Counted from the first letter of the stretch, positions 1 through 10,509 are shown. The stretch is 64,000 nucleotides of DNA from Marinomonas posidonica IVIA-Po-181 (GCF_000214215.1 NC_015559.1:682001-746000), one strand, 5' to 3'. The notes: generated by a model from the letters alone, not told the origin. Numbers and translations: made by a program.

Positions 1-110
1 TAATGAAATGGCGACAAATCTGGCTCATGGTAATGTGCTTTAAAATGTCAGCATGGTTGCCCGCATGGTATATATGGCGATAACTCAGCATGTTGTTTCC
101 TAATTGATTA

Positions 111-147
111 AAAAAGGCCGCTGCCGTTAAGTTGGCAAAGCGGCCTT
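111..147 (-). terminator. Rho-independent terminator of ilvD
   Basis: An 8-bp perfect stem pairs 114-121 with 140-147 around a loop. Read on the minus strand it is followed by a run of T, just past the ilvD stop codon. Bases 1-110 to its left show no gene that I can support. Confidence 0.8.
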
Positions 148-165
148 AGTAGAGTCGATGGACAA

Positions 166-2010
166 CTAGTCTAGTTGACTCAGATCTCGAACCGCACCTT
201 TGTCTGCGCTGGTCGCAAAATGTGCATAGACTTTCAACGCTGGCGATACTTTGCGCGGACGTTCTTGTGCTGGCTTCCAAGCCGCTGCACCTTTGGCTTC
301 CATCGCCGCGCGACGAGTCGCTAGTTCATCATCGCTGAGTATCACATTGATGGTGCGATTTGGAATGTCGATGCGAATGATGTCGCCATTTTCAACCAGA
401 CCAATGGCTCCGCCAGCAGCTGCTTCTGGTGAAACGTGGCCGATTGATAAACCAGATGTACCGCCAGAAAAGCGTCCGTCTGTCAGCAGGGCGCAATCTT
501 TTCCTAAGCCTTTAGATTTGATGTAAGACGTGGGGTAAAGCATTTCCTGCATACCAGGTCCGCCTTTTGGTCCTTCGTAGCGCACAATGACAACTTCACC
601 GGCTTTTACCTTGTCATCAAGAATGTTTTTTACCGCTTCGTCTTGAGACTCTGTCATGTGGGCTGGGCCTTCAAAGACTAAGCATGACTCATCGACCCCA
701 GCGCTTTTAACCACACAACCGTCTAGGGCGATGTTGCCATACAGCACGGCTAGGCCGCCTTCTAAAGAGAAAGCGTTTTCAAGTGAGCGAATGCAGCCGT
801 TCTCACGGTCGCCATCTAATGTTGGCCAGCGAGTGGATTGACTGAACGCGGTTTGGGTTGGAATACCAGCCGGACCGGCTTTGAAAAACTCAACAACTTC
901 TGGGGTAGGTGAACGCATAATATCCCAAGTTTGAAGCGCTTTTTCCATTGTCTCAGCATGCACAGTGTGACATTGGTTGTGCAATAAACCAGCGCGATCG
1001 ATTTCACCTAACAGGCCAAAAATACCGCCCGCTCTGTGAACATCTTCAATATGATATTGGGGGGAGTTTGGAGCGACCTTACAAAGCTGAGGGACTCGAC
1101 GAGATAAATGGTCAATGTCTTCCATGGTAAAGTCCACACCCGCTTCACGTGCAATGGCAAGTAAATGCAGAATGGTGTTAGTGGATCCGCCCATGGCGAT
1201 GTCTAGTGTCATCGCGTTTTCAAAGGCTTCAAAATTGGCGATGGCACGAGGTGCCCAATGCAATTCGTCATTCTCGTAGTAGCGCTTGGTAATGTCGACA
1301 ATGCGACGTCCTGCTTCAACGAACAGGCGATGACGATCTGAGTGGGTCGCCAAAGTGGTGCCGTTACCCGGCAGGCTCAAGCCTAGAGCTTCGGTCAAAC
1401 AATTCATTGAGTTAGCGGTAAACATACCAGAACAGGAACCACAGGTAGGACAAGCAGAACGCTCGTATTCTGCTACCTTTTCATCAGAGGCAGAGGAATC
1501 GGCGGCAATGACCATGGCATCAACGAGATCCAATTTGTGCTCAGACAGTTTCGTTTTACCTGCTTCCATTGGACCGCCGGACACGAAAATAACTGGAATG
1601 TTAAGACGCATGGCGGCCATCAGCATTCCAGGGGTGATCTTGTCACAGTTAGAAATACAGACAAGCGCGTCGGCACAGTGAGCATTGACCATGTACTCAA
1701 CAGAGTCTGCAATCAGGTCTCGTGATGGTAAACTGTATAGCATACCGTCATGGCCCATAGCGATGCCATCATCGACAGCAATGGTATTAAATTCTTTGGC
1801 GACGCCTCCGGCTTCTTCAATTTCTCGGCAGACCAATTGTCCTAGGTCTTTTAGATGTACATGACCGGGTACAAATTGTGTGAATGAATTGGCAACGGCG
1901 ATGATAGGTTTTTGAAAGTCATCGTCTTTCATACCGGTTGCGCGCCAAAGAGCGCGAGCCCCTGCCATATTACGGCCAGAGGTGGTTGTTTTGGAGCGGT
2001 AGACTGGCAT
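166..2010 (-). CDS. ilvD: Dihydroxy-acid dehydratase
   Basis: IlvD dehydrates 2,3-dihydroxy-isovalerate and 2,3-dihydroxy-3-methylvalerate to the 2-keto acids of valine and isoleucine synthesis, a cytoplasmic Fe-S enzyme. The protein is collinear with E. coli IlvD from the N-terminal [17 protein letters not shown] onwards. It keeps the cluster cysteines in the [10 protein letters not shown] and [11 protein letters not shown] segments. I place the start at the ATG at 2010, which gives 614 residues and matches the family N-terminus. A GTG at 2022 would add four residues with no family support. It is monocistronic, with its own terminator, and divergent from the EAL-HDOD gene. Upstream DNA shows no obvious leader peptide or attenuator. 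Confidence 0.97.
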   Translation of the reverse strand: MPVYRSKTTTSGRNMAGARALWRATGMKDDDFQKPIIAVANSFTQFVPGHVHLKDLGQLVCREIEEAGGVAKEFNTIAVDDGIAMGHDGMLYSLPSRDLIADSVEYMVNAHCADALVCISNCDKITPGMLMAAMRLNIPVIFVSGGPMEAGKTKLSEHKLDLVDAMVIAADSSASDEKVAEYERSACPTCGSCSGMFTANSMNCLTEALGLSLPGNGTTLATHSDRHRLFVEAGRRIVDITKRYYENDELHWAPRAIANFEAFENAMTLDIAMGGSTNTILHLLAIAREAGVDFTMEDIDHLSRRVPQLCKVAPNSPQYHIEDVHRAGGIFGLLGEIDRAGLLHNQCHTVHAETMEKALQTWDIMRSPTPEVVEFFKAGPAGIPTQTAFSQSTRWPTLDGDRENGCIRSLENAFSLEGGLAVLYGNIALDGCVVKSAGVDESCLVFEGPAHMTESQDEAVKNILDDKVKAGEVVIVRYEGPKGGPGMQEMLYPTSYIKSKGLGKDCALLTDGRFSGGTSGLSIGHVSPEAAAGGAIGLVENGDIIRIDIPNRTINVILSDDELATRRAAMEAKGAAAWKPAQERPRKVSPALKVYAHFATSADKGAVRDLSQLD

Positions 2011-2147
2011 TATTTTCCCCACAGGATTTTTTTCTTTATATAGCCGACCATCTTACCAAGATTATTGTCTTCACCCAATGGCAATTTTGCGACAATATTG
2101 AGACACTGTAAGTTTACACTAGTTAATTTGAGACTGATGGATTAAGT

Positions 2148-3368
2148 ATGGCAGAGCAGGAAACCTGTGTTCATTCTGATGTTGCTGTAGCACGACAGCC
2201 GATAGTAGACGAGCATTTAGCCGTCATGGGCTATGAGCTATTGTACCGTAAGAGTGTGCTCGCTCATCACGCTGATGTGGTGGATGAGGTAGGCGCGACA
2301 GCTCAAGTTCTTTCGGCCAGTATGTTTGAATTGGGTATGGAAAACTTAGTAGGCTGCAATAAAGCTTTTGTGAATTTTCCTCGTTCTTACTTATTAAGTG
2401 CCAATGGTATACCGACCAGTCGTGAAAACCTTGTGGTTGAAGTGCTTGAAACAGCTGGCTTTGATGCCAACCTGTTAGCAGCGCTAAGGCGTTGGAAAAG
2501 TGCGGGTTGTTTGCTGGCACTGGACGATTTTGTGTTTGAAAGTAAATTAACGCCTTTTGTCGAGTTGGCGGATTACGTCAAACTGGATATTTTATCTTTA
2601 GGTCATGGCGGCTTTCATAAGCAAGTTGAAGCATTAAGAGGCTTTGAGGTTAAGTTAATTGCGGAAAAAGTGGAGACCTGGGAAGACTATCAGTTTTGCC
2701 GTTTGCTGGGAGTGGAATACTTCCAAGGTTACTTTTTTGAAAAGCCTGAATTGATGACGGCTAAATCTTCTCGTGTGAACAGTATGACCTTGCTGAGGTT
2801 GATGTCTTCACTGTTGGATACAACGAATCTTGATGTAGATGATATTGAACAAATTGTCAGTCAAGATGCTGGGTTAGTACATAAATTGCTGCGCTATTTA
2901 AACTCACCGATGACAGGATTGATGGTATCGGTTGATTCTGTCCGTTTGGCCATTATGCTCATTGGTGTGGAGAAATTAAAAGCGCTTACCAACTTGCTCT
3001 TGATGTCAGAAATGATAGGTGAGCAACACGCCTTGCTTGAGCAGATTATTATTCGAGCCAAGCACGCAGAGCTGATGGCCATTTACCGCTCTTATGATAA
3101 TCAAGATAAATATTTCTTAGCCGGTATGCTGTCTATGATGGACGTTTGTACAGGCATGCCTTTAGAAGAGGTCTTGGGCGAGCTACCCTTACCGAATGAG
3201 TTTATCAATGCCATTGTTCATCGAGTAGGGCGTGTAGGAGAGACGTTGGATTTGGTGGACAGATATTCCAATCAACGTAGCATTGAAAGTGGTCAGGATC
3301 TCGATGATCTGCAGGGTACGTATCTAGCGGCTTTGAAATGGTCAGACGAGTTTTTAACCCAAATTTAG
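2148..3368 (+). CDS. EAL-HDOD signalling protein, EAL site degenerate
   Basis: A 406-residue protein with an EAL-like fold (about residues 10-200) followed by an HDOD domain (about 205-385), the YuxH/CdgJ-type arrangement. The EAL signature is replaced by YELLYR. The later DDF, AEKVE and QGYFF segments are recognisable, but the usual full set of metal ligands is not. It is therefore more likely a c-di-GMP-independent or binding-only protein than a phosphodiesterase. Relatives influence motility and biofilm formation through protein contacts. It is a single gene divergent from ilvD, has a terminator directly downstream, and is followed by the rsmZ-like RNA. The specific role here is unknown. 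Confidence 0.88.
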   Translation: MAEQETCVHSDVAVARQPIVDEHLAVMGYELLYRKSVLAHHADVVDEVGATAQVLSASMFELGMENLVGCNKAFVNFPRSYLLSANGIPTSRENLVVEVLETAGFDANLLAALRRWKSAGCLLALDDFVFESKLTPFVELADYVKLDILSLGHGGFHKQVEALRGFEVKLIAEKVETWEDYQFCRLLGVEYFQGYFFEKPELMTAKSSRVNSMTLLRLMSSLLDTTNLDVDDIEQIVSQDAGLVHKLLRYLNSPMTGLMVSVDSVRLAIMLIGVEKLKALTNLLLMSEMIGEQHALLEQIIIRAKHAELMAIYRSYDNQDKYFLAGMLSMMDVCTGMPLEEVLGELPLPNEFINAIVHRVGRVGETLDLVDRYSNQRSIESGQDLDDLQGTYLAALKWSDEFLTQI

Positions 3369-3402
3369 TCCTTCCTTTCTATTTATCCATTCATCGCGTA
3401 GG

Positions 3403-3436
3403 AAAACCCTTACAAGCTTGTAGGGTTTTTCTTTTT
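3403..3436 (+). terminator. Terminator of the EAL-HDOD gene
   Basis: AAAACCC (3403-3409) pairs with GGGTTTT (3423-3429), with an inner palindrome TACAAGCTTGTA between them. A T-rich tract follows, 35 bp after the stop codon. Confidence 0.75.
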
Positions 3437-3776
3437 ATTCTGTATTGTAATGTAATGTTTCTTATCGGATTCAACCTAACTAATTGAATTTAATGTAAAA
3501 AAAATGTAATTCCTTCAAAATGTAAAAATTTGTAATCGATAAAATAAATGGTAAATTAGCTTTATCCAAACAAGGTTCAAGGATGACGAGCACATTGAGG
3601 TGCAAAATACCATTGATGGTGTTTAGGACGGGACTGGGATGTTCAGAGCAAAGGATGGTTCTAATGGATATTGTGGTTCAGGATCGCACCATGTGTTAAG
3701 GATTGTTTGGGTTTCATGATGAAACAGACAGTGATGTTTTACTCATCGGAAGAGTGGCTTAAATGGAATTAAGCAT

Positions 3777-3804
3777 AAAAAGGGCAGCTGAGGCTGTCTT
3801 TTTT
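3777..3804 (+). terminator. Internal terminator of the rsmZ-like region
   Basis: Bases 3777-3788 pair with 3793-3804 around a TGAG loop, a 12-bp stem with two G-U pairs, ending in a run of T. It splits the GGA-rich region into two units. Confidence 0.65.
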
Positions 3805-3905
3805 ACGGCTGGGATGCCTAACAGGATGTTATCGATAAGGATTGACTCATAAGGACGGTTGGCCAATAGGGATTTGGCGAGACAGGATGTCAATAATAGG
3901 ATATT

Positions 3906-3931
3906 AAAAAAGCGACCTTGGTCGCTTTTTT
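3906..3931. terminator. Bidirectional terminator between rsmZ and fdxA
   Basis: AGCGAC (3911-3916) pairs with GTCGCT (3921-3926), flanked by A-tract and T-tract. It can stop the plus-strand RNA and also fdxA, which ends at 3949 on the minus strand. Confidence 0.85.
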
Positions 3932-3948
3932 CTTTTTCTCATTCTGTT

Positions 3949-4272
3949 CTATCGTTCAAGATGTTCTAGTTTATCTTCCACGCCATCCCATTCAGTGGCA
4001 TCACTTAAAGCGTCTTTTTTCTCTGTGATGTTTGGCCAGATCATTGCGAGATCTTTGTTTAGTTCAACAAACACTTCTTGTTCTTCAGGTAATTCATCTT
4101 CTGAGAAGATGGCATTGGCCGGACATTCAGGTTCGCAAAGAGCGCAATCAATGCACTCGTCTGGGTTGATGGCTAGGAAGTTTGGGCCTTCGTAGAAGCA
4201 ATCTACAGGGCAGACTTCCACGCAGTCGGTGTATTTACAGCGAATGCAGTTATCAGTAACGATGAAAGCCAT
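3949..4272 (-). CDS. fdxA: Ferredoxin with 3Fe-4S and 4Fe-4S clusters
   Basis: A 107-residue 7Fe ferredoxin of the FdxA family, a small cytoplasmic electron carrier. The N-terminal half keeps the cluster cysteines in [17 protein letters not shown], and [12 protein letters not shown] supplies the second set. The acidic C-terminal tail is also typical. The start is the ATG at 4272, because family proteins begin MAF/MTF and AGGAG lies about 8 bases before it. The ATG at 4287 would add five residues and lacks this spacing. It sits downstream of mutS on the same strand, as in several Pseudomonadales and Oceanospirillales, and converges on the rsmZ-like RNA. Confidence 0.95.
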   Translation of the reverse strand: MAFIVTDNCIRCKYTDCVEVCPVDCFYEGPNFLAINPDECIDCALCEPECPANAIFSEDELPEEQEVFVELNKDLAMIWPNITEKKDALSDATEWDGVEDKLEHLER

Positions 4273-4325
4273 TCGACTTCTCCTCACAAGCTTTACAAAA
4301 AATATTGCCGCCTATTTTAGTGGTA

Positions 4326-4364
4326 TAGGCTATTTGGCGGCAAGTCAGAATACCAAATAGCCTA
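4326..4364. repeat. Long perfect inverted repeat between mutS and fdxA
   Basis: TAGGCTATTTGG (4326-4337) is perfectly complementary to CCAAATAGCCTA (4353-4364) across a 15-base loop. Neither strand has a good T-run after the stem. It may be a weak mutS terminator, an RNA-processing hairpin or a protein site. Confidence 0.6.
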
Positions 4365-4401
4365 AATTTATCTGGTATTAGCTTATGCCGCATTTCAATG
4401 C

Positions 4402-7035
4402 TCATAGCTCTGATTTTAGCTTATATAGCTGGTTCATGGCTTCGATTGGGGTCATATTGTCTAGATCCAAGGAGGCAATGCTGTCTTTCAAACTATCCTG
4501 CTCAGCTTGTACAAATAAATCGGCTTGCTGTGGTGAGTGGTGGGTCATGACCGATTGCTGTGAAGAAGCTGCCACTGTGGTTGATACTGTACTGTGTGTC
4601 GCATCGTCTAGTTCAATGCCAGTAACGGTCTCAAGTTCTTGAAGTTTATGTTTGGCTTGTTGAATAACGTTTTTAGGTACCCCTGCCAGCTGAGCAACCT
4701 GAAGTCCATATGATTGGCTTGCTGGGCCGCTATGAACTTTGTGGAGGAATACAATTTCATCTTCATATTCGGTGGCAGTGAGGTGAACGTTCTCAGCCGT
4801 GTCTAATTGCTCAGCAAGACCGGTTAATTCAAAATAGTGGGTTGCAAACAGTACGTAGCATTTTAGCGTTTGGGCTAAATGCTCAACGGCAGCCCAGGCC
4901 AACGACAAACCATCAAAGGTACTGGTACCACGTCCTACTTCATCCATTAGGACTAGGCTGTTTTGTGTCGCATTGTTCAAGATGTTGGCGGTTTCGGTCA
5001 TTTCCACCATGAAGGTTGAGCGACCACCGGCTAAATCATCAGACGATCCCATGCGCGTAAAGATACGATCGACTACCGCAATAGAGGCTGCCTGTGCTGG
5101 CACGAAGCAACCAGTGTGTGCCAGTAAGGTGATTAAGGCAATCTGACGCATATAGGTGGATTTACCACCCATGTTTGGACCAGTGATCATTAATAAGGAT
5201 CGCTGATCGTTTAAGGTTAAATCGTTAGGAACAAAAGGTTCTGAAATAACCGATTCGACCACAGGATGACGTCCGGCAGTGATATCAATACCACGTCCTG
5301 TATGGAGTTCTGGTTGTGTTAAATTGAGTTGATCAGCACGTTCTGCAAAGTTGTTTAGGACATCAAGCTGAGCAAGTGCTTGGCTGGCGGTTTGCAGTTC
5401 TCCTAAATGTTGGTTTAGCTGGTCTAATAAGGTTTCGTAAAGTTCTTTTTCGCGAGCAAGTGCTTTGGACTTGGCACTCAGAGCCTTATCTTCGAAAGTT
5501 TTTAGTTCAGGTGTGATAAAGCGCTCGGCATTTTTAAGCGTCTGGCGACGAATGTACTCCACTGGTGCTTGTTCTGAATGCAAACGGCTAATTTCTATAT
5601 AATAACCGTGTACTCGATTGAAACCTACTTTGAGTGAGCTGATGCCAGTCCGCTCTTTTTCACTTCGTTCCATTTCGGCCAAGAAATCAGTAGCGTTGGT
5701 CGATAGAGACAGTAATTCGTCTAATTCTGGATCATAGCCAGTGGCAAAAATACCGCCATCTCTCACGACTGAAGGAGGGTTCTCAACTAAGGCTTTGGTC
5801 AGTGTCTCAGTGATCTCCGGCTGCGCTATAATGCGTTGATTCAATTGGCTCAGTCGAGCAGAGTTTACATTCCCTAGGTCTTGGTTAATAAGTGGAATCA
5901 TCTCCAACGCAAATCTCAGACGTAAAAGGTCTCTCGGGCGAGCAGACCGAAGTGCAACGCGAGACAAAATACGTTCTAAATCTCCGACTTTTTTAAGTGA
6001 GCCGTTAAGTGGTTGGTAATAGAATTGGCTCTTTAGTTCAGCGACAGCACTTTGTCGAGATTGAATTTCATTTAAGTCCCTCACTGGCGTATGAAGCCAG
6101 CGTTTTAATAGTCGGCTGCCCATTGGTGTGGCGCATTGATCTAATACTTGGCTGAGGGTGTTGCTGGTGCCGCCAGTTAAATTGATATCGATTTCTAGAT
6201 TGCGTCGTGTGGCCGCATCAATCAGAACCGAATCGTCTTTATGTTCAACCATGATGGCTTGTATGTGCGGCAAAGCTGAGCGCTGCGTGTCTTTTGCGTA
6301 TTGTAATAGCGCGCCAGCGGAGGCAATGGCCGCCGTTAATGCCTCACAGCCGAAGCCGGATAGGTCTTTTGTATTGAATTGCTGAATAAGTTGACGGTAA
6401 CTCGACTCATAATCAAAGTGCCATGGGCCGAGCTCAGCAATGCCTTTTTCTAGCTGCAGTGTTTTTCGGGCTGGAAAGTCTTCTGATATTAGGATTTCTC
6501 TTGGCGATAGTCGCTGCAATTCATTTGCTAAGGCTTCGTGCCCATCGACTTCAAAAAGACAAAAGCGGCCGCTGGCCATGTCGAGATAAGAAAAGCCAAA
6601 AATGTCTAACCCTTTACGAGATTGATGGGCAATCGACAGTAAGAGGTTTTCACGTTTTTCTTCTAGGAAGGCTTCGTCGCTGATAGTGCCAGGGGTGACA
6701 ATGCGAGCGATTTGTCGCTCTACAGGTCCTTTGCTGGTGGCAGGGTCACCAGTTTGTTCGGCAACCACGACAGACTCCCCCATACGAACCAATCGAGCGA
6801 TGTAGTTTTCTGCGGCATGGAAGGGAATGCCAGCCATTGGAATAGGCTGTCCGCCAGAGTGACCTCGAGCCGTTAAGGTGATATCAAGTAATTGAGCGGC
6901 ACGTTTAGCATCATCGTAAAAGAGCTCATAGAAATCGCCCATGCGATAAAATAACAGCTGATTCGGATGTTGTGACTTGAGACCAAAGTATTGGCGCATC
7001 ATGGGAGTGTGATTGTCGGCTAATGTTTTGCTCAT
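4402..7035 (-). CDS. mutS: DNA mismatch repair protein MutS
   Basis: MutS recognises mismatches and small loops and recruits MutL. The 877-residue protein has the full family layout. The mismatch-binding domain has the [11 protein letters not shown] motif (about residues 29-39, including the Phe-X-Glu finger). Connector, lever and clamp regions follow, then a C-terminal ABC ATPase with Walker [10 protein letters not shown] near residue 620 and the [13 protein letters not shown] signature. A C-terminal dimerisation helix ([15 protein letters not shown]) is present. The start ATG at 7035 fits the family. It is divergent from pncC across a 78-bp gap that must hold both promoters. Confidence 0.98.
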   Translation of the reverse strand: MSKTLADNHTPMMRQYFGLKSQHPNQLLFYRMGDFYELFYDDAKRAAQLLDITLTARGHSGGQPIPMAGIPFHAAENYIARLVRMGESVVVAEQTGDPATSKGPVERQIARIVTPGTISDEAFLEEKRENLLLSIAHQSRKGLDIFGFSYLDMASGRFCLFEVDGHEALANELQRLSPREILISEDFPARKTLQLEKGIAELGPWHFDYESSYRQLIQQFNTKDLSGFGCEALTAAIASAGALLQYAKDTQRSALPHIQAIMVEHKDDSVLIDAATRRNLEIDINLTGGTSNTLSQVLDQCATPMGSRLLKRWLHTPVRDLNEIQSRQSAVAELKSQFYYQPLNGSLKKVGDLERILSRVALRSARPRDLLRLRFALEMIPLINQDLGNVNSARLSQLNQRIIAQPEITETLTKALVENPPSVVRDGGIFATGYDPELDELLSLSTNATDFLAEMERSEKERTGISSLKVGFNRVHGYYIEISRLHSEQAPVEYIRRQTLKNAERFITPELKTFEDKALSAKSKALAREKELYETLLDQLNQHLGELQTASQALAQLDVLNNFAERADQLNLTQPELHTGRGIDITAGRHPVVESVISEPFVPNDLTLNDQRSLLMITGPNMGGKSTYMRQIALITLLAHTGCFVPAQAASIAVVDRIFTRMGSSDDLAGGRSTFMVEMTETANILNNATQNSLVLMDEVGRGTSTFDGLSLAWAAVEHLAQTLKCYVLFATHYFELTGLAEQLDTAENVHLTATEYEDEIVFLHKVHSGPASQSYGLQVAQLAGVPKNVIQQAKHKLQELETVTGIELDDATHSTVSTTVAASSQQSVMTHHSPQQADLFVQAEQDSLKDSIASLDLDNMTPIEAMNQLYKLKSEL

Positions 7036-7113
7036 TTAAACTGCTCAATTGTGATCCAAAAAATTGGGAGTTATTCTACGGGATAATTGTTGAGGTTTTA
7101 AGAGATAAGCATA

Positions 7114-7611
7114 ATGAATCATGAGCAAGAAATGCTGAAAATAGCTCAGCAGGTGGCTGAATTATTAGTGCAAGATGGACGGATGCTAGTGACGGCTGAA
7201 TCCTGTACGGGTGGTTTAATTGGGGCGACTTGTACTGAATTGTCTGGTAGTTCAGCTTGGTTTTTTGGGGGGGTCATTAGTTACGCGAATGAGGCTAAGC
7301 TGGAAGGGTTGTCTGTTTCAGCGGCTACGTTAGCAGAGCATGGTGCGGTATCCGAAGCAACTGTAAGGGAAATGTGCTCAGGCGCTTTACAGCTAGGAGG
7401 CGATGTGGCGGTTGCTGTCAGTGGTGTCGCAGGCCCTAGCGGCGGTTCACCAGAAAAACCGGTTGGTTGTGTCTATATTGGTTGGCAGCTTATGGGTAAG
7501 GAGGCCAAGATTGTACGCTTTCAATTTTCAGGAGATCGAAAAGAGATTCGACAGAAGGTGGTACTGGAGGCTTTGCAAGGGGTAAAAAATTGCATTTTGA
7601 CGGAAAGATAA
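7114..7611 (+). CDS. pncC: Nicotinamide-nucleotide amidase (CinA C-terminal family)
   Basis: This protein deamidates nicotinamide mononucleotide to nicotinate mononucleotide in pyridine-nucleotide salvage. The 165 residues correspond to the CinA C-terminal domain alone, as in E. coli PncC. The [11 protein letters not shown] segment (about 27-37), the [11 protein letters not shown] strand and the [19 protein letters not shown] loop are all visible. There is no N-terminal MoCF-like domain, so it is a short form and not full CinA. It precedes recA by 100 bp. The pncC-recA pairing is conserved in gammaproteobacteria, but here recA has its own LexA-controlled promoter in the gap. Confidence 0.93.
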   Translation: MNHEQEMLKIAQQVAELLVQDGRMLVTAESCTGGLIGATCTELSGSSAWFFGGVISYANEAKLEGLSVSAATLAEHGAVSEATVREMCSGALQLGGDVAVAVSGVAGPSGGSPEKPVGCVYIGWQLMGKEAKIVRFQFSGDRKEIRQKVVLEALQGVKNCILTER

Positions 7612-7614
7612 TAT

Positions 7615-7634
7615 TACTGTTTTTTTATACAGTA
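7615..7634 (+). promoter_or_regulatory. LexA (SOS) box upstream of recA
   Basis: A consensus CTGT-N8-ACAG operator, with the outer TA/TA also matching (TACTGT ... ACAGTA). It starts 3 bp after the pncC stop and lies 77 bp before the recA start, so it should repress recA until DNA damage. Confidence 0.93.
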
Positions 7635-7711
7635 TTTTCTTGAGGTTCGGAAAAAAAAGCGATAAAGTTACCAGCATTAAAGTTGAACATTCAGTCATTA
7701 AGGATTCCATT

Positions 7712-8767
7712 ATGTCATCTATTGCAGATAACAAGAAAAAGGCGCTAGACGCTGCGCTGTCTCAAATTGAGCGTCAATTTGGTAAAGGTGCCATCATGAA
7801 AATGGGTGAAGGCACTAAGATGGATATAGAGACAGTGTCAACTGGGTCCTTAGGCTTGGATATTGCTTTGGGTGCTGGTGGTCTTCCTTTTGGTCGAATT
7901 TGTGAAATTTATGGTCCAGAGTCTTCAGGTAAGACCACATTAACTTTAAGTGTCATTGCCGAAGCACAAAAGCAAGGCAAAACCTGTGCCTTTATAGATG
8001 CTGAGCATGCTTTAGACCCGTCTTACGCTGAAAAACTGGGTGTTAATCTGGAAGACTTGTTGATTTCTCAGCCTGATACAGGCGAACAAGCTCTTGAAAT
8101 CGTTGACATGTTAGTCCGTTCAAACAGCGTTGATGTCGTGATTGTGGACTCGGTTGCGGCTTTGGTGCCGAAATCTGAAATTGAAGGTGAAATGGGCAGT
8201 TCATCCGTTGGTGTTCAAGCGCGTCTATTGTCTCAAGCCATGCGTAAATTAACGGGTTCAATTAAAAACGCTAACTGTTTGGTGGTCTTTATTAACCAAA
8301 TTCGTATGAAGATTGGTGTGATGTTTGGTTCACCTGAAACCACGACTGGTGGTAATGCACTGAAATTCTATTCCTCTGTGCGTTTGGATATCCGTCGTAT
8401 TGGTTCTGTTAAGCAAGGTGACGAGGTCATTGGTAATGAAACCCGTGTGAAAGTGGTGAAAAATAAAATTGCACCGCCATTCAAGCAAACGGAATTTCAG
8501 ATTATGTACGGTGCAGGTATTTACCGTATGGGCGAAGTCATTGACCTTGGTGTGAAGCAAGGTTTGGTTGATAAATCCGGTGCTTGGTATGCTTACGGCG
8601 GTAATAAAATCGGTCAAGGCAAAGCGAATGCAGCGCAGTATTTATCAGACAATCCTGAGGTAGCGGCTGAAATTGAAGCTAAGATTCGTGAGACATTGCT
8701 ACCAAAGCGTACTAAAACAGACGATGCAGCCAGTGAAAAAGAAGAAGCGGAACAGCTCGATTTCTAA
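7712..8767 (+). CDS. recA: Recombinase RecA
   Basis: RecA forms filaments on single-stranded DNA, catalyses strand exchange and triggers LexA cleavage. The sequence has Walker [10 protein letters not shown] (about residues 66-74), the loop-2 region and an acidic C-terminal tail ([10 protein letters not shown]). The start is the ATG at 7712, preceded by AAGGA with 7-base spacing, giving 351 residues. The longer frame from 7640 runs through non-family sequence. It is controlled by the LexA box at 7615. A terminator follows directly. recX is not the next gene as is usual; it lies about 46 kb away, inverted. Confidence 0.98.
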   Translation: MSSIADNKKKALDAALSQIERQFGKGAIMKMGEGTKMDIETVSTGSLGLDIALGAGGLPFGRICEIYGPESSGKTTLTLSVIAEAQKQGKTCAFIDAEHALDPSYAEKLGVNLEDLLISQPDTGEQALEIVDMLVRSNSVDVVIVDSVAALVPKSEIEGEMGSSSVGVQARLLSQAMRKLTGSIKNANCLVVFINQIRMKIGVMFGSPETTTGGNALKFYSSVRLDIRRIGSVKQGDEVIGNETRVKVVKNKIAPPFKQTEFQIMYGAGIYRMGEVIDLGVKQGLVDKSGAWYAYGGNKIGQGKANAAQYLSDNPEVAAEIEAKIRETLLPKRTKTDDAASEKEEAEQLDF

Positions 8768-8794
8768 TATGTAAAGAAGAAAAGTGTTAAAGAG

Positions 8795-8822
8795 AGCAGG
8801 CCCTAGTGCCTGCTTTTTTTAT
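8795..8822 (+). terminator. recA terminator
   Basis: AGCAGGC (8795-8801) pairs with GCCTGCT (8808-8814), followed by a run of T. Because it ends the recA transcript, the accessory genes beyond it are not co-transcribed with recA. Confidence 0.88.
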
Positions 8823-8856
8823 GTTGGCTGAATTTAAGGTATAGAAGGTGTTTCAA

Positions 8857-9090
8857 TTATGAGCCCATTATGGAGGCGAGATCATATCGTTCGTTCCTCT
8901 GACCGCTAGTACTCATGCTTCATATTGTGGTTATTGTTACCAAACAAGCATTCATTCCTCAATCTAGATTCATTGTTTTACACATTAATCGCCTGATAAA
9001 AAGCCTAGAGAACAAGTCCAGTAAAGTCGCCATGTACATCAAGACCTGCAAAAGATTAAGGCTGCAACTCATCAAATTAGGTGTCGAATA
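8857..9090 (-). pseudogene. Degenerate IS3-family transposase fragments
   Basis: The 470-bp gap between recA and the CoA-transferase has no intact gene. On the minus strand, 8959-9090 reads through MYMATLLDLFSRLFI and CKTM. This resembles the segment around the second catalytic Asp of IS3-type transposases (LYLATVLDLYSRKIIGW, SKTM). After frameshifts, 8857-8919 reads SMSTSGQRNERYD, which resembles the following SMSRRGNCYDNA motif. The two pieces are in the right order for one decayed gene. I matched this by eye against remembered family motifs, so it is a moderate-confidence call. The rest of the gap (9091-9240) should hold the promoter of the downstream operon. Confidence 0.5.
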
Positions 9091-9240
9091 ACGTCTGAAA
9101 AATCCGGATTTTATCGTGACCTTCTTATACTAATGTCTATATTGATTCATTAATTTTCACAAGTTAACTTGGCTAATACGATACGTTATGTCTCATTATT
9201 AGGCATTCGTGGATTTTAATCTAGCATCGGATTAGTAATT

Positions 9241-10509
9241 ATGAATCAAATAAGTGAAACAGATGAAAAAGCAGGCCCTTTATCGGGTATTACTGTGTTG
9301 GATTTCTCTCGAGTACTTGCAGGTCCGTATTGCACTATGGTTTTGGCTGACCTTGGTGCAAGGGTGATCAAAGTTGAAAGGTTTGGAACTGGCGACGACA
9401 CTAGAGCGTTCGGGCCTTTTATAGGTGTAGATTCCGCTTATTTTATGTGCTTTAACCGAGGGAAGGAAAGTATCTCTCTTGATATTAAATCACCACGTGA
9501 TAGAGAGCTTTTAGAGCGTCTGTTGGATAGTTGTGATGTTGTGGTTGAGAATTTTAGACCTGGTGTAATGGAACGCCTTGGTTACGGGCCTGAGCGTCTG
9601 GCAAAAACCCATCCCCATATTATTTATTCATCTATATCAGGTTTTGGTCACAGTGGTCCTTTTAGTGATTTACCGGGCTACGACATGGTGGTGCAGGCAA
9701 TGGGCGGCGTAATGAGCTTAACGGGGTGGCCAGATGAAGAGCCAGCTCGTGTTGGCACAAGTTTTGGTGATTTAGGTGCGGCTCTTTTTGGTGCCATTGG
9801 TATTTTATCGGCACTTTATAGTCGAACTCGTGATGCCCAAGGCACGCGAGTGGATATCGGCATGCTAGATTGCCAAGCGGCGTTGATGGAAACAGCACTT
9901 GCACGATATGACGTCGAAGGCGTTGTGCCAACTCGAACGGGTGACAATCACCCATCGCTTGCACCCTTTGAAACCTTTACCGCAGGTGATGGTAAGTTTG
10001 TGATCTGTGCGGGCAACGATACGCTTTTCTTGTTAATGATGGATGCCTTGGGTTCGCCTCAACTCGCCTTAGCCCCGCAATACTTAACGAATGATTTACG
10101 TGTGCAAAACCGTAAAGAATTGGTGAAAGATGTTGAATCGATAACAGTGACTAAGCCAATGCAACATTGGATTGATGCACTCAACGAGGCGGGCGTGCCT
10201 TGTTCCCCTATCAATACGATCGATAAATTATTTATTCACCCACAACTACTCGCTCGCAACATGATCATTAAAGTAAAAGGGGAGAATGAAAGGCCAGTAC
10301 GAACGGCTGGTAACCCGATTAAGATGAGCTCTGTCTCTGAAATAGACCCAGACGTGCCTCTTAAATCCCCAGAGCTTAATGAGCATCGAGAGGCAATATT
10401 AGCAGAATTAATGGCCAGTAATGGTGCCTATGCACCAACGCCTCCCCCTCAGGATAATTCGGATAATACCGAACTAGAGCAACACTCAGAAGTTACTTCA
10501 GATACTTAA
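9241..10509 (+). CDS. acuN: Class III (CaiB/BaiF) CoA-transferase, AcuN-like
   Basis: A family III CoA-transferase of 422 residues. The LDFSRVLAGPYCTMVLADLGARVIKVE opening, the PGYDMVVQAMGGV block and the GDLGAA loop with the presumed catalytic Asp177 are all present. It should move CoA onto a small carboxylate. Next to it are a crotonase-fold hydratase, an iron alcohol dehydrogenase and an MmsA-type dehydrogenase. With that context the best reading is acrylate-CoA formation, as described for AcuN of Halomonas. This is inference, since family III substrates cannot be read from sequence alone. The last 35 or so residues are a Pro/Asp/Ser-rich, probably disordered tail. It is the first gene of the operon. 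Confidence 0.65.
   Translation: MNQISETDEKAGPLSGITVLDFSRVLAGPYCTMVLADLGARVIKVERFGTGDDTRAFGPFIGVDSAYFMCFNRGKESISLDIKSPRDRELLERLLDSCDVVVENFRPGVMERLGYGPERLAKTHPHIIYSSISGFGHSGPFSDLPGYDMVVQAMGGVMSLTGWPDEEPARVGTSFGDLGAALFGAIGILSALYSRTRDAQGTRVDIGMLDCQAALMETALARYDVEGVVPTRTGDNHPSLAPFETFTAGDGKFVICAGNDTLFLLMMDALGSPQLALAPQYLTNDLRVQNRKELVKDVESITVTKPMQHWIDALNEAGVPCSPINTIDKLFIHPQLLARNMIIKVKGENERPVRTAGNPIKMSSVSEIDPDVPLKSPELNEHREAILAELMASNGAYAPTPPPQDNSDNTELEQHSEVTSDT

Larger units (their letters stand above)
3552..3933 (+). ncRNA. rsmZ: CsrB/RsmZ-type CsrA-sequestering RNA, possibly two in tandem
   Basis: This stretch has no gene but carries about sixteen GGA triplets, most in the CsrA-binding contexts AGGAT, AGGAC or GGGAT. 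CAGGATG occurs at 3822 and 3882, AAGGATG at 3579 and AAGGATT at 3698 and 3837. Two intrinsic terminators lie inside, at 3777-3804 and 3906-3931, so it may be one RNA of about 380 nt with partial read-through or two RNAs of about 250 and 125 nt. In Pseudomonas rsmZ lies beside fdxA, and here fdxA is the next gene, convergent. A TAAAAT box at 3540-3545 could be the -10, and TGTAATGTTTCTTATC at 3451 resembles a GacA upstream site. The 5' end is estimated. Confidence 0.8.

Noticed and set aside
8995..9091. Plus-strand 32-codon frame in the recA-acuN gap
   Set aside because: It has no start site or homology, and the antisense frame gives the better IS3-type match.
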